A DNA stretch of 64,000 bases. Source: Rebecca billardiae RCC1528. Taxonomy: Eukaryota > Haptophyta. The translations under genes were made by a program, and so were the position numbers. Positions 1 to 8,939 of the stretch are shown in pieces. Under the pieces are notes generated by a model. It had not been told where the DNA came from, did no database searches, and saw only the letters and a list, made by a program, of their open reading frames with translations. How positions within the stretch are numbered: the stretch's first letter is position 1; every line of letters begins with the position of its first letter. Location of the stretch: the NCBI GenBank assembly GCA_965240325.2, contig OZ251235.1, positions 1,798,001 to 1,862,000 on the forward strand. Reading direction: 5' to 3'.

Positions 1-328
1 GCACACCCTGGCCTTGCCCGTAGCACGCGCCCAGATTGAACTGCGCTTGAGCACAGCCCTGTTCGGCCGCCAGCCGGCACCAGCGCGCGGCTGCCTCGAG
101 GTCCACGGGCTGACCAAGCGCGCCTGTCGCGCAAATGCCGCCCATCCTCAGCTGCGCATCGGCAAAGCCGCGCTCAGCGGCGAGGGTGTACAGGCGAAAG
201 GCTTCGCGCCCATCTTGCGCGATGCCGTCGCCATCCTCAGCCCGCCGCGCTAGAAGGAACGTCGCACGCGCGTCGCCGCGCCCCGACTTGCGCCAGAGGA
301 GACCGACCGCCGCGGAAGAGTTTGCCAT
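1..328 (-). CDS. Sel1-repeat protein, N-terminal part (runs off the left edge)
   Basis: The minus strand is open from an ATG at 328 to the window edge (109 codons, no stop). It encodes a near copy of the N terminus of the Sel1/MYND protein at 5299-6180: both begin MAN(S/A)SAA and share the Sel1 helices, for example AAERGFADAQL and AAEQGCAQAQF. Sel1 repeats are short alpha-helical hairpins that act as protein-binding scaffolds. Whether a MYND finger follows cannot be seen. Only about 50 bp separate its start from the foldback at 379, so its promoter may have been disrupted. It is a recent paralogue of the 5.3-kb gene; it could be a complete gene continuing left or a fragment. Confidence 0.7.
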   Translation of the reverse strand, partial: MANSSAAVGLLWRKSGRGDARATFLLARRAEDGDGIAQDGREAFRLYTLAAERGFADAQLRMGGICATGALGQPVDLEAAARWCRLAAEQGCAQAQFNLGACYGQGQGV

Positions 329-378
329 CGGAGCTCGATCGTCGTCAGATGACGAACTCGCAGCAGTTTACTCATACT

Positions 379-1444
379 GTACGAGTGCACTCGAGCGAAA
401 ACGTGCCAGGCTAGGCATGCGCGGCCCAGTGCGGGCTAGGCATCGGGGGCGATGCCTAGCCCGGCCAGGCTAGGCATTCGCCCATACCCTCGCGTCTTCA
501 GAACTTTCGGAAACGAAAGTCGCGCAAAGGCGGCCCCGGTCTTCTTTCACGGCGGCGCAAGGGGCGCGGGGGCGCTGGCTCGCGATCCGAAGGGCAGTCG
601 CTCGCGACCTCGCTTGGGCGGCGGCAGCGGCGCTGCGGCATACTGTTTGCCACCCGCGCGGCTGTGTGCGATCGCGCGGTCCCGTTCGTCGCCACGCCGC
701 GCGCGACCGTTCACGGCACAGTCTTTCCGCACTGTGAGCACCCCTTGCCAGCGCACGGCGGCGGAGAGCCCAGACAGCCCGTCACGCGCGCGACGTCCTT
801 GTGGGATGCGATGTACCCAGGTTCTTTGGGTTCCCGGAGGCATGCGCTTGCCCACGGGGTGGGCAAGAGGATCATGGACGACTGCTGCGCTGTCCATGCC
901 TCGTTGACCGATTGGCAGACGATGACTCATCTTGCAGCAGTAGAGAGTGGTCTGGATGCTGAACAGGCTCACCAAAACGCAGGCGCATGCTAGCATTAGG
1001 GTGAGTACATCGCATCCCACAAGGACGTCGCGCGCGTGACGGGCTGTCTGGGCTCTCCGCCGCCGTGCGCTGGCAAGGGGTGCTCACAGTGCGGAAAGAC
1101 TGTGCCGTGAACGGTCGCGCGCGGCGTGGCGACGAACGGGACCGCGCGATCGCACACAGCCGCGCGGGTGGCAAACAGTATGCCGCAGCGCCGCTGCCGC
1201 CGCCCAAGCGAGGTCGCGAGCGACTGCCCTTCGGATCGCGAGCCAGCGCCCCCGCGCCCCTTGCGCCGCCGTGAAAGAAGACAGGGGCCGCCTTTGCGCG
1301 ACTTTCGTTTCCGAAAGTTCTGACGACGCGAGGGTATGGGCGAATGCCTAGCCTGGCCGGGCTAGGCATCGCCCCCGATGCCTAGCCCGCACTGGGCCGC
1401 GCATGCCTAGCCTGGCACGTTCGGTCGCTCGAGTGCACTCTGTA
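379..1444. repeat. Long foldback: two arms of about 438 bp around a 188-bp spacer
   Basis: Bases 379-816 reappear as reverse complement at 1005-1444 with only a few differences; the spacer is 817-1004. Each outer arm contains several copies of the palindromic GCCTAGCC / GGCTAGGC motif. The outermost CGAGTGCACTC (382-392 and 1430-1440) is itself palindromic, so it can be read either as the tip of the inverted repeat or as an 11-bp target duplication. No protein with recognisable function is encoded; long open frames in the arms simply mirror each other. It is probably a non-autonomous foldback element. Confidence 0.8.
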
Positions 1445-1448
1445 CGTT

Positions 1449-3183
1449 ACAGGTGGATACGGGTGATCTGGACAGTTTTTTTTTTTCCCCCTTTATAACG
1501 GTGGCCGCAACTCACGCGGAGGCCTCCCTGGGAGCATTGGGGTCGAAGGGGCGCCAGGGACGGACTTCAGGGGGTCCCTGGAGTTCCGCCGCAGCGCGCT
1601 TTCTGCGCTGCGGGCCCGTCTCCGCGCGTGGCGGCCGCAATGGCACTGTCCAATTAGCCCCTGGCACTGGCTGAGGCATGGGAATCGAGCTCAGAGACGC
1701 GCGCGCGGAGGAAAAGCGTGTGCAGCGGCTCGGACGGTTGCTCTGGGACCTACCCACGCCAGCGCAACCGCGCCTTGCCTCGGAGTCCGCCCTTCCTGAG
1801 TCCGCGCACGCGCCTTGCGGCTTGAAACGCTGGCGTTCGCCCTTGTGCGCGGGACTCACGAAACAAGGCGAAGGCGGCGAGAAGCGCGACCTGGCGCGTG
1901 CGCAGACGACGTCTCACGACCAGGTGAGTTCAGCGAACATCGTGCGCCGTCGTGGCGACCCGCCAGTGGGCGCTCGTGCTCGTTCGCCCACGAGCCCTCG
2001 CCACGAGGCCCGCCGCCCGCTGAGTGTCCAGATAGCCCCTGTGTCCAGTTAGCCCGTATCAAGGGAGTCAAGGGTGCCCGCGCCCCAGTGGCGCGCTCGG
2101 CGGATGTTGGGATACACCTTTTTGCCCGCGGCCTGCGGCGGGCGGCGGCGAGGGCGTGCTCCGCTGGCGGGGCGAGCGCACGGGGCACGGCGCTGCGGGC
2201 GCGGATGTGCCCGCGAAGCCGGCGCGTGCAGACGGGCTGTTGCGGGAGAGTATTCGGCGCCCTCCTGCGCCGCGCGACTTGCGCCACGCCTCTTTCGCCT
2301 CGGCTCAGAGCAGCGCGCACGCACGCGCCGCCTCAAGGCCAGCCTTGCCGCGCCGCAGCCGGCCGCGCGCGCGCCGTGCGCGGCGCGGTCGGGAAGGAAC
2401 GGGCGCTGCTGCCGGGCGAGATGGCAAACGCATGTGCGCACGCCATGCCGCCCCGCGGCGCCTTGATGAGCGTGTCGTCGGTCTGTTTGCATGCCTCTTC
2501 GACTTGTCACAAATGGTGTGCACGGCTGCGCGGTCGTGACCCTTGTTGGGACGATCATTGAGACACAGAATAGTGCCAGACGGGCACGCGGGCTACTCTT
2601 ACATGCATGTTCATCACCGCGTGTTCATGTAGAAGTGCTGGGTGCGACGCTTTCCTCGCGCTGATGCTCTTTCATCATCTTCTGCGAGCTCAGGTCTGGC
2701 TTCGTGCACGACAAGTGATCAGCACTCGTCAACAGCTGTGCGGATCCGTTCTCGTGCTCTTTCGCGGCGCCGCGGGGCGGCATGGCGTGCGCACATGCGT
2801 TTGTCATCTCGCCCGGCAGCAGCGCCCGTTCCTTCCCGACCGCGCCGCGCACGGCGCGCGCGCGGCCGGCTGCGGCGCGGCAAGGCTGGCCTTGAGGCGG
2901 CGCGTGCGTGCGCGCTGCTCTGAGCCGAGGCGAAAGAGGCGTGGCGCAAGTCGCGCGGCGCAGGAGGGCGCCGAATACTCTCCCGCAACAGCCCGTCTGC
3001 ACGCGCCGGCTTCGCGGGCACATCCGCGCCCGCAGCGCCGTGCCCCGTGCGCTCGCCCCGCCAGCGGAGCACGCCCTCGCCGCCGCCCGCCGCAGGCCGC
3101 GGGCAAAAAGGTGTATCCTCACATCCGCCGAGCGCGCCACTGGGGCGCGGGCACCCTTGACTCCCTTGCCCGTATCCACCTGT
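1449..3183. mobile_element. Older inverted-terminal-repeat element interrupted by a second transposon
   Basis: The left end, 1449-1475, starts ACAGGTGGATACGGG. Its reverse complement, CCCGTATCCACCTGT, is found at the right end but split: CCCGTAT lies at 2053-2059 and the continuation CCACCTGT at 3176-3183, with the 1109-bp element 2060-3168 and its 7-bp duplication in between. About 23 of 27 terminal bases match. The motif TGTCCA(A/G)(T/A)TAGCCC recurs near 1648, 2022 and 2042 as subterminal repeats. Without the insertion the element would be about 620 bp. No coding capacity and no clear target duplication of its own were found. Confidence 0.55.
2060..3168. mobile_element. Foldback transposon family A, copy 1 (1109 bp, 7-bp target duplication)
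   Basis: The left arm 2060-2462 (403 bp) is repeated inverted at 2766-3168, around a 303-bp loop at 2463-2765. The termini begin CAAGGGAGTCAAGGGTGCCC. The element is bounded by a perfect direct repeat CCCGTAT at 2053-2059 and 3169-3175, which fixes its ends and shows it moved by insertion. A second copy of exactly the same length lies at 57440-58548 with a different 7-bp duplication. The loop and arms hold open frames because of high GC, but none resembles a transposase, so it is presumably mobilised in trans. Its insertion site lies inside the older element 1449-3183. Confidence 0.9.
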
Positions 3184-3215
3184 ATCTCTTTGGTGGCGGG
3201 CTGGGTCAGCCCTGG

Positions 3216-4327
3216 CAAGGGTGTCCAGGGTCCGCAACAGCCAGTGCGCAGCGCGGCAGAGGCTGTGACATCGCGAGGTCGCCGCTCGCCAGTGGCACTC
3301 GCCCGCCCACCGCCGTGCACGCCGGCGGAGCCGCTCGCGCCGTGCGCTCCTGCGGCCGTCGGAACGGGCTGCGTAGGCGGCGCGCGGCTTGGGCCGTCGC
3401 TGAGCCACCCAGTGCCCCTCGCTGCGCCGCGCGCCTTCCTCGTCCTCGCCTCCTCCGCGCCTTGAAGCAGCACGCACACGCGCGGCGCCGCCACAAAAGC
3501 AGCGCAGGCGCTCGCGTGCAAGCGCGCGCGCGCAGCGCGCGACGGACTCGACTCGGTGTTCGAGCCTCTGCGGGGACATGCAGGGCTATCACATGCGCGC
3601 GCGACGCCACCTCGAGCCTGCGCGTTTGACCGTCAGTGCACGCTGATGCACGTTACAAAATGGTCTGACTTGGCATCATCACACGTGCGACGGAAGCTTC
3701 CACAACGGGCCTTGAGTACGTCGACGCGATCGATGCGGGGACGGTCATGCTTGCGTGCGCTTCTCTTGTGGTCTCCACGCTTGCTGAGAAGCGCCGCGTA
3801 CGTAGCTGTCATCGTGTCTTGCCTAAGAAGTCGTCCTGACGCATGGCAGGTTCTGGTCAGATTGGGCCTACTTCAACACGAGGACGTGTGAGCATTTGGC
3901 GCGTGACGGTCACAGCGATGCGCAAGTTCGAGGTGGCGTCGCGCGCGCATGTGATGGTGCTGCATGCCCCCGCAGCGGCGCGAGCCCTGAGTCGAGCCCG
4001 TCGCGCGCTGCGCGCGCGCGCTTGCACGCGAGCGCCTGCGCTGCTTTCGTGGCGGCGCCGCGCGTGTGCGTGCTGCTTCAAGGCGCGGAGGAGGCGAGGA
4101 CGAGGAAGGCGCGCGGCGCAGCGAGGGGCGCTGGGTGGCTCAGCGACGGCCCACGCCGCGCGCCGCCTACGCAGCCCGTTCCGACGGCCGCAGGAGCGCA
4201 CGGCGCGAGCGGCTCCGCCGCCGTGCACGGCGGCGGGCGGGCGAGTCCCACTGGCGAGCGGCGACCTCGCGATGTCACAGCCTCTGCCGCGCTGCGCACT
4301 GGCTGTTGCGGACCCTGGACACCCTTG
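3216..4327. mobile_element. Foldback transposon family B (1112 bp, related ends)
   Basis: The left arm from 3216 to about 3630 matches the reverse complement of about 3908-4327, with visibly more differences than family A. The ends read CAAGGGTGTCCAGGGTCCGC, closely resembling the CAAGGGAGTC ends of family A, and the total length is almost the same. The flanks GCCCTGG (3209-3215) and GTCCTGG (4328-4334) are a 7-bp target duplication with one mismatch. The greater arm divergence and the decayed duplication both suggest an older insertion than copy 1 of family A, which ends only 47 bp upstream. No transposase gene is visible. Confidence 0.82.
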
Positions 4328-5298
4328 GTCCTGGGGAACCCCGGACGCGGGCCGGGGCTTCGTGCATGGCGGCGCTCCGAGCCTCCGCCGCGAGGCGTAG
4401 AAGCTGGTGCGCCGGCGGGAATCACGCGGGGCATGGTGCGCAGGATGCCATGTACCCTCACCGCGGCCCTCGCGTCGTTGTCCACCCACTTGCGACCTGC
4501 ACGATGCACGCGATCGCGCGCGGCGCCTGGCAAACGTCTGCGTGAGCCAAGGCAGCATCCGCGTGCCGCTTTCGTCGGCTCTGCTGAGGTACTGTGTGGG
4601 TGCGTTGTGTGAGGGAGGCTGTGAGACATGTCTCTGGTCCCCTCCGGATAGCTGCTAAGGTGCGTCTCGACCAATGCAGGCGTGGATGCTGTGTTGCGTG
4701 TGCCGTGAATCTGCTGTCGTGCCGTGCTCTCACACGGGTAGTCCGTGGCGGCTGCACGGCACCATTGAAAGTGCACTACTAGAGTCAGGCGAGGGGCAGC
4801 TTGTAGCCTCATGTACGTCAGTCACCCCAGTCCACATCCGAGTCGCCCCATGCATCACTACGGCCTCTGTGCGGATGTGACGTGTCACGGTCGCGGTCGC
4901 ACGCCGACATGCAGCACGGCTGCCCCGCCGTTGTCAGCGGAGCACGTCTGAGTCGAACTACAGGCAGAGAAGAGTTGCCGCCGCATTGGGGCACCCACAG
5001 GCCGCGCTGGGGCCATCGGCGTCGAGTCACAGCACGCGCATGGGCCGGCATTAGCTCGCTTGAGGTGTACGTACTAAAATGAAGCCCCGGGGCCGGGGCT
5101 TCGGCCTGAGTGCCTGACGACGAATGACGATGCACAGAAGACAAAGTCACAAAGTCAAATGATCTTAAGTTATATCAGTACAGTCGTACGTACTCGTCGA
5201 TCTGTACTTCGTCATTGTTACCGTATAGTCGTCAGGAATGTCAGCGCACAAGCAGTCACCACTATATCAACACGGTGGCAGCAGTTCAATGTCTTCTG
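4328..5298. other. Intergenic, no gene recognised
   Basis: No open frame here has family resemblance. A perfect GC-rich hairpin, GAAGCCCCGG followed by GGCCGGGGCTTC, lies at 5081-5102. It is downstream of the minus-strand Sel1/MYND gene and may only be a GC-rich palindrome. Confidence 0.5.
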
Positions 5299-6180
5299 TC
5301 AATCAGCCGCCGCTGGCGCCAGCCCTGGGTCAGCTGCGGCAGATAACGGCGGGGCTTCCCCTACTGCATGTGCCGCGCACCATGCGATGCAGTGGGGCTT
5401 GTGCACCTTCCACGAGCTGCGCAGGTGCTCACGCGAGCAGAAGACCGCCACGTGGCACCGCTCGCACTTCTTCAGACCACGGCCTGTGCGTCCGCAGTCG
5501 ATGCAGCACTGGGAGACCACCTCGCGCTCTCCAGCGAACCCAGCCACTATCACGCGCACTGTATCTCTGACGTCGGGATCGAGCTCTTGGCCACGGCGCA
5601 GCAGCCGTGCTCCCTCCTCCACGTCACGCGCCACTCCCTCACCCGACAGCGTCATCGACCCCAGCGAGACATTCGCGGGTGCGCTCTCGCCAGCCGCAGC
5701 CAGGCGGTACCAGCGCACCACCTCGCCCCAATCCTGCTGCACACCGTCGCCTTTCGCGTAGCACGTGCCCAGATTGTACTGCGCTGCAGCAAAGCCCTGC
5801 TCGGCCGCCAGCCGGTACCAGCGCACTGCCTCGCCCTGATCCTGCTGCACACCCTCGCCACGCTCGTAGCACACGCCCAGATGGAACTGCGCTTGAGCAC
5901 AGCCCTGCTCGGCCGCCAGCCGGTACCATCGCGCGGCTGCCTCGAGGTCCACGGGCTGACCAAGCGCGCCTGTCGCGCAGATGTGGCCCATCATCAGCTG
6001 CGCATCGGCAAAGCCGCGCTCAGCGGCGAGGGTGTACAGGCGAAAGGCTTCGCGCCCATCTTGCGCGGTGCCGTCGCCCTCCTCAGCCCGCTGCGCCAGA
6101 AGGAACGTCGCACGCGCGTCGCCGCGCCCCGACTTGCGCCATCGGAGGAGACCGACCGCCGCCGCGGAAGCGTTCGCCAT
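5299..6180 (-). CDS. Sel1-repeat protein with C-terminal MYND zinc finger
   Basis: The protein has 293 residues in a single open exon. Residues about 20-200 hold tandem Sel1 repeats (GDARATFLLAQRAEEGDG, FADAQLMMGHICATGALG, AQAQFHLGVCYERGEGV, AAAQYNLGTCYAKGDGV), a solenoid of helical hairpins used for protein-protein contacts. Residues about 225-265 form a MYND-type zinc finger starting CCIDCGRTGRGLKKCERC and ending WKVHKPHC. The usual ECQ cysteine of the third ligand pair is a histidine (CSREH), which could still bind zinc. Sel1 plus MYND proteins are frequent in algae and are thought to be scaffolds, but the exact role is unknown. A near-identical N terminus lies at 1-328, so the gene has been duplicated recently, with the transposon nest in between. 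Confidence 0.85.
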   Translation of the reverse strand: MANASAAAVGLLRWRKSGRGDARATFLLAQRAEEGDGTAQDGREAFRLYTLAAERGFADAQLMMGHICATGALGQPVDLEAAARWYRLAAEQGCAQAQFHLGVCYERGEGVQQDQGEAVRWYRLAAEQGFAAAQYNLGTCYAKGDGVQQDWGEVVRWYRLAAAGESAPANVSLGSMTLSGEGVARDVEEGARLLRRGQELDPDVRDTVRVIVAGFAGEREVVSQCCIDCGRTGRGLKKCERCHVAVFCSREHLRSSWKVHKPHCIAWCAAHAVGEAPPLSAAADPGLAPAAAD

Positions 6181-6474
6181 TTGAGCGTCAGGCAGTGATT
6201 ACTGCTTCTTAGTAAACTCGTCTGCCTGACAATGTACGTGCATGCGTCATCTTGAGACTCAGCTGCCATCAGTAGTCGTCCGGTCGTATATTGTACGACC
6301 GTAAAATACAGCAGTAGCTACTATAACTAGCTATATATTAAGTCTCTCAGGCGACGTACATGGGGCCGCGCGCCAACGACATCTAAGTAGTGGAGTCACC
6401 CATCGCGTCGCATCTTCCGTCTTCGCGCGCCGTTATTGTCTGTTCGTGGCGTGTGGCGCGACGGCCGCCGCGCA

Positions 6475-7080
6475 TCACGTCTCATCCTTGGGCGGCGGCG
6501 TCTGCTCGAGCAGCTCGACGTCGTACTGCAGGTTGGAGTAGGGCGGCCGCCGGAAGCCCTCCGTCTCGCCGAACGCCATCGTGTGCGGGATCTTGATGCG
6601 TCGTCGCTCGCCGGTGCACATATCGAGCAGGCCCCTGGTGAGCCCCTCGATCATCCCCTTGTCACCGATCAGCACTTTCTTGCCCTCGGCGCCGGTGTGG
6701 AAGGTGTCATCAAACACCTTGTTCGTCTCGATCACGCGGCCGACGTACATGATGCGCGCCTTCGAGCCGTGCTGGGTCTTCACGGGGCACTTCTCGGGCA
6801 GGTGGGTAGTGTTCACGAAGAACTCGATCGGATCGTTCACCACAGTCGCCTTGTCCTCCTTAGTGCTGGCGGCTGCGGCCGCCTTGGCGCTCTCCACCGA
6901 CTGCCTCCAATTCTGGAGGTCGGCGATCACCTCGTCGATCTTGGCGAGAGCCTCGTCGTACTGTCCACCACGCGCACTTAGCTGGGCCGCGCCGAGGGAG
7001 TGCTGCCACTGCCAGAGCCGCCGATCGTCGCCCGGCGCCGCGGCGAATATGACGAGTGCAGTCCAGACGGCGGCCGCCAT
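6475..7080 (-). CDS. Secretory-pathway FKBP-type peptidyl-prolyl isomerase
   Basis: The protein has 201 residues. A short hydrophobic N terminus (AAAVWTALVIFAAAP) looks like a signal peptide. Residues about 20-100 are a helical or coiled segment, and residues about 100-195 are an FKBP domain aligned with FKBP2-like enzymes: CPVKTQHGSKARIMYVGRV, the active-site Phe-Asp in VFDDTF, GLLDMCTGERRRIKIP and the final QYDVELLE strand. FKBPs catalyse cis-trans isomerisation of prolyl bonds and assist folding. Two oddities stand out: the Trp at the floor of the FK506 pocket (GW in KGWDQG) is Leu here (EGLTRG), and the C terminus is KDET, close to but not the canonical KDEL retrieval signal. Residence in the ER or lumen is therefore likely but unproven, and catalytic strength is uncertain. 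The CAP-LIM gene follows on the same strand 203 bp away. Confidence 0.85.
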   Translation of the reverse strand: MAAAVWTALVIFAAAPGDDRRLWQWQHSLGAAQLSARGGQYDEALAKIDEVIADLQNWRQSVESAKAAAAASTKEDKATVVNDPIEFFVNTTHLPEKCPVKTQHGSKARIMYVGRVIETNKVFDDTFHTGAEGKKVLIGDKGMIEGLTRGLLDMCTGERRRIKIPHTMAFGETEGFRRPPYSNLQYDVELLEQTPPPKDET

Positions 7081-7283
7081 CGCGGCTCCAGATCCAAGCC
7101 TGCTGAATTTCGTCGTCGGATTCCGATTAGTTAATCACTTAATTCGGATCCGCCGACAATGATGGAGCTCGGGCATCTCATTCGATCGGGCCTCCGGTGC
7201 CACTGCTAGCATGACTCTTGGACTTTCGAGTCACGGTCGCCCGCCCAGCTCAGATGCTTCCGGCCACATGCGGAGAGCAATGC

Positions 7284-8939
7284 TCAGTCGAGATTCGCAT
7301 AATCAGCCACCAGGTCCTCCATCGCCGCGCGCGCGGATGCCACGCCGCGCGACTGGGAGGCCACGCTGCCACGCTGAGGCGCGGGCTTGGCAGCCCTCGC
7401 GCCAGCGCGCGGCGCACCGACGGCCTGCCGCGCCGAGCCACCAGTTGTGGCACTTGTGCTCTGGCTGGGCTGCCGCGGCTGCGCGCCTGGTGCGGCGCCC
7501 GGCGTGGCTGCGCTCGAGCCCGCGCGCCGAGTCGCGCCGGTCGCGCCCCCGAAGGCGCGACCGGCTGGCTGACGCCCCGCCGCAGCCGGTTTGGCGCCCG
7601 CGCGCGCCCGCGGCGCGCCCGCGGCGCGCGGCCCTGACGCGGCGCCGGGCTGCGACGCGCACGCCTGGCAGCGCACGCCGGCGGCCTTGTCGTTGGCAAA
7701 GGGCTTGCCCGCCAGCGCGGCGCCGCAGCTCGAGCAGACAAAGCAGTCCGGATGCCAGGCGGCGCCGGCCGCGCGGAGCGTGCGCCCGCCAATCGGCTCC
7801 GCGCACGCCGCGCACACCTCCAGGCTTGCAACTGCGCACTCCTCGCAGACCAGCTCGGGCGCCGCGCGGCCGGCCGGGCCGGCGGTGGCGCCTGTCGCGG
7901 CGCGAGCGCGCGAGCGCGCGCCGCCAGCCGCTTCGGCGCGGCCGGCGGCGTCGCGGCCGCGCGCCGCGCCGCGCGTGCGGTACTTGCGCCCCGAGAGCTC
8001 GCGGCCGCACTGCGCGCACGCGAAGCACGCCGCGTGCCACCGGTGCCCCCCCCTGCCGAGGGCCCCAGGGAGCTCGACCACCCGGCCGCCTCGGATGGGC
8101 TCGGCACAGGCCGCGCACGCGCCGAGCTGCCACTGCGTGCTCGAGGGGCCCGCGGCGCGCGCGGCCTCGAGCGCGGGACCGTCGCCCGAGACCGCGCGCG
8201 CGCCCACCGCCGCCTCGTCGTCCGCGTACTCCGCCGCGAGCTCGACCACCAGGACGCAGCCAAAGACCGGGTGCGAGCGCGCCGCAGCGCCGAGCCGGCC
8301 GTAGCGCGGTTCGAACAGCGCGGCGCGGTGCCCGCGCGACGCGACGCCGTCGTCGACGAGTAGGTCGAGGAGCGCGGCGCCGACGTCGGCGGGTGAGGCG
8401 GGCGAGCGCGTGCCGAACCAGATCACCTCGCCCGCCGCGCGCTTCCACGTGCCGAAGCGCCGCATGCGCTCGGCGGCCGCCGAGCCGTCTCCGCCAGTGT
8501 GGCCAGTCGCGCCACGCGCGCCCAAGTCAGCCGCGTGGTCCGCTGCGGCGCAGGTCAGGCCTGGCGCGGGCGTGAGCGCGGGCAGCGGCGCTTGGGCGCG
8601 CACAAAGGCCAGCGCCTCGCGCACCGCCGCCGCGCCCTCCTTGGTCACGACCACGCGCTTGCCACTGCCGCCATCGCTGCCGCCGTCGCTGCCGGCGGCG
8701 CGCGCGCCCGCGTCCGCGCCGCCGGCTGCTGCCACCTCAGTGTATGCGAGTGGGTCAGCGGGCGCGCCGCCGCCCGGGTGTGCCCCAAACGAGGCGAGGC
8801 GGCGCTCGAGGGCCGCGCTGGCGACGGCCACTGGCGCCGCGCGCAGCGTGCTCAGCGCCTCCGCCACGATCGCCGTGAGACGCTCGTCGCTCAGAGCGGG
8901 AGCCGGCGAGAGGGCTTGAGGGCCAGGCGCGGGCGCCAT
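7284..8939 (-). CDS. CAP/SCP-domain protein fused to two LIM zinc-binding domains
   Basis: The protein has 551 residues in one exon. Residues about 100-240 resemble the CAP (SCP/PR-1, YkwD-like) fold: AADHAADLGARGATGH, then GDGSAAAERMRRFGTW, GEVIWFG, SRGHRAALFEPRYGRLG and FGCVLVVELA. LIM1 (about 275-368) has CAAC, HAACFACAQC and a late CEEC, with an Ala/Arg/Gly insertion of about 40 residues inside its second finger. LIM2 (about 376-428) is compact: CAAC, WHPDCFVCSSC, CQAC. The last 120 residues are Ala/Gly/Arg-rich and probably disordered. CAP domains are usually secreted, whereas LIM domains are intracellular protein-binding modules; no signal peptide is evident, so a cytoplasmic scaffold is inferred. 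I know of no characterised protein with this architecture. The domain calls are firm, the function unknown. Confidence 0.82.
   Translation of the reverse strand: MAPAPGPQALSPAPALSDERLTAIVAEALSTLRAAPVAVASAALERRLASFGAHPGGGAPADPLAYTEVAAAGGADAGARAAGSDGGSDGGSGKRVVVTKEGAAAVREALAFVRAQAPLPALTPAPGLTCAAADHAADLGARGATGHTGGDGSAAAERMRRFGTWKRAAGEVIWFGTRSPASPADVGAALLDLLVDDGVASRGHRAALFEPRYGRLGAAARSHPVFGCVLVVELAAEYADDEAAVGARAVSGDGPALEAARAAGPSSTQWQLGACAACAEPIRGGRVVELPGALGRGGHRWHAACFACAQCGRELSGRKYRTRGAARGRDAAGRAEAAGGARSRARAATGATAGPAGRAAPELVCEECAVASLEVCAACAEPIGGRTLRAAGAAWHPDCFVCSSCGAALAGKPFANDKAAGVRCQACASQPGAASGPRAAGAPRARAGAKPAAAGRQPAGRAFGGATGATRRAGSSAATPGAAPGAQPRQPSQSTSATTGGSARQAVGAPRAGARAAKPAPQRGSVASQSRGVASARAAMEDLVADYANLD

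Noticed and set aside
2060-3168. Open frames of up to 340 residues in the foldback transposon read as proteins
   Set aside because: The same peptides appear on both strands because the arms are inverted copies; no transposase motif and no codon bias.
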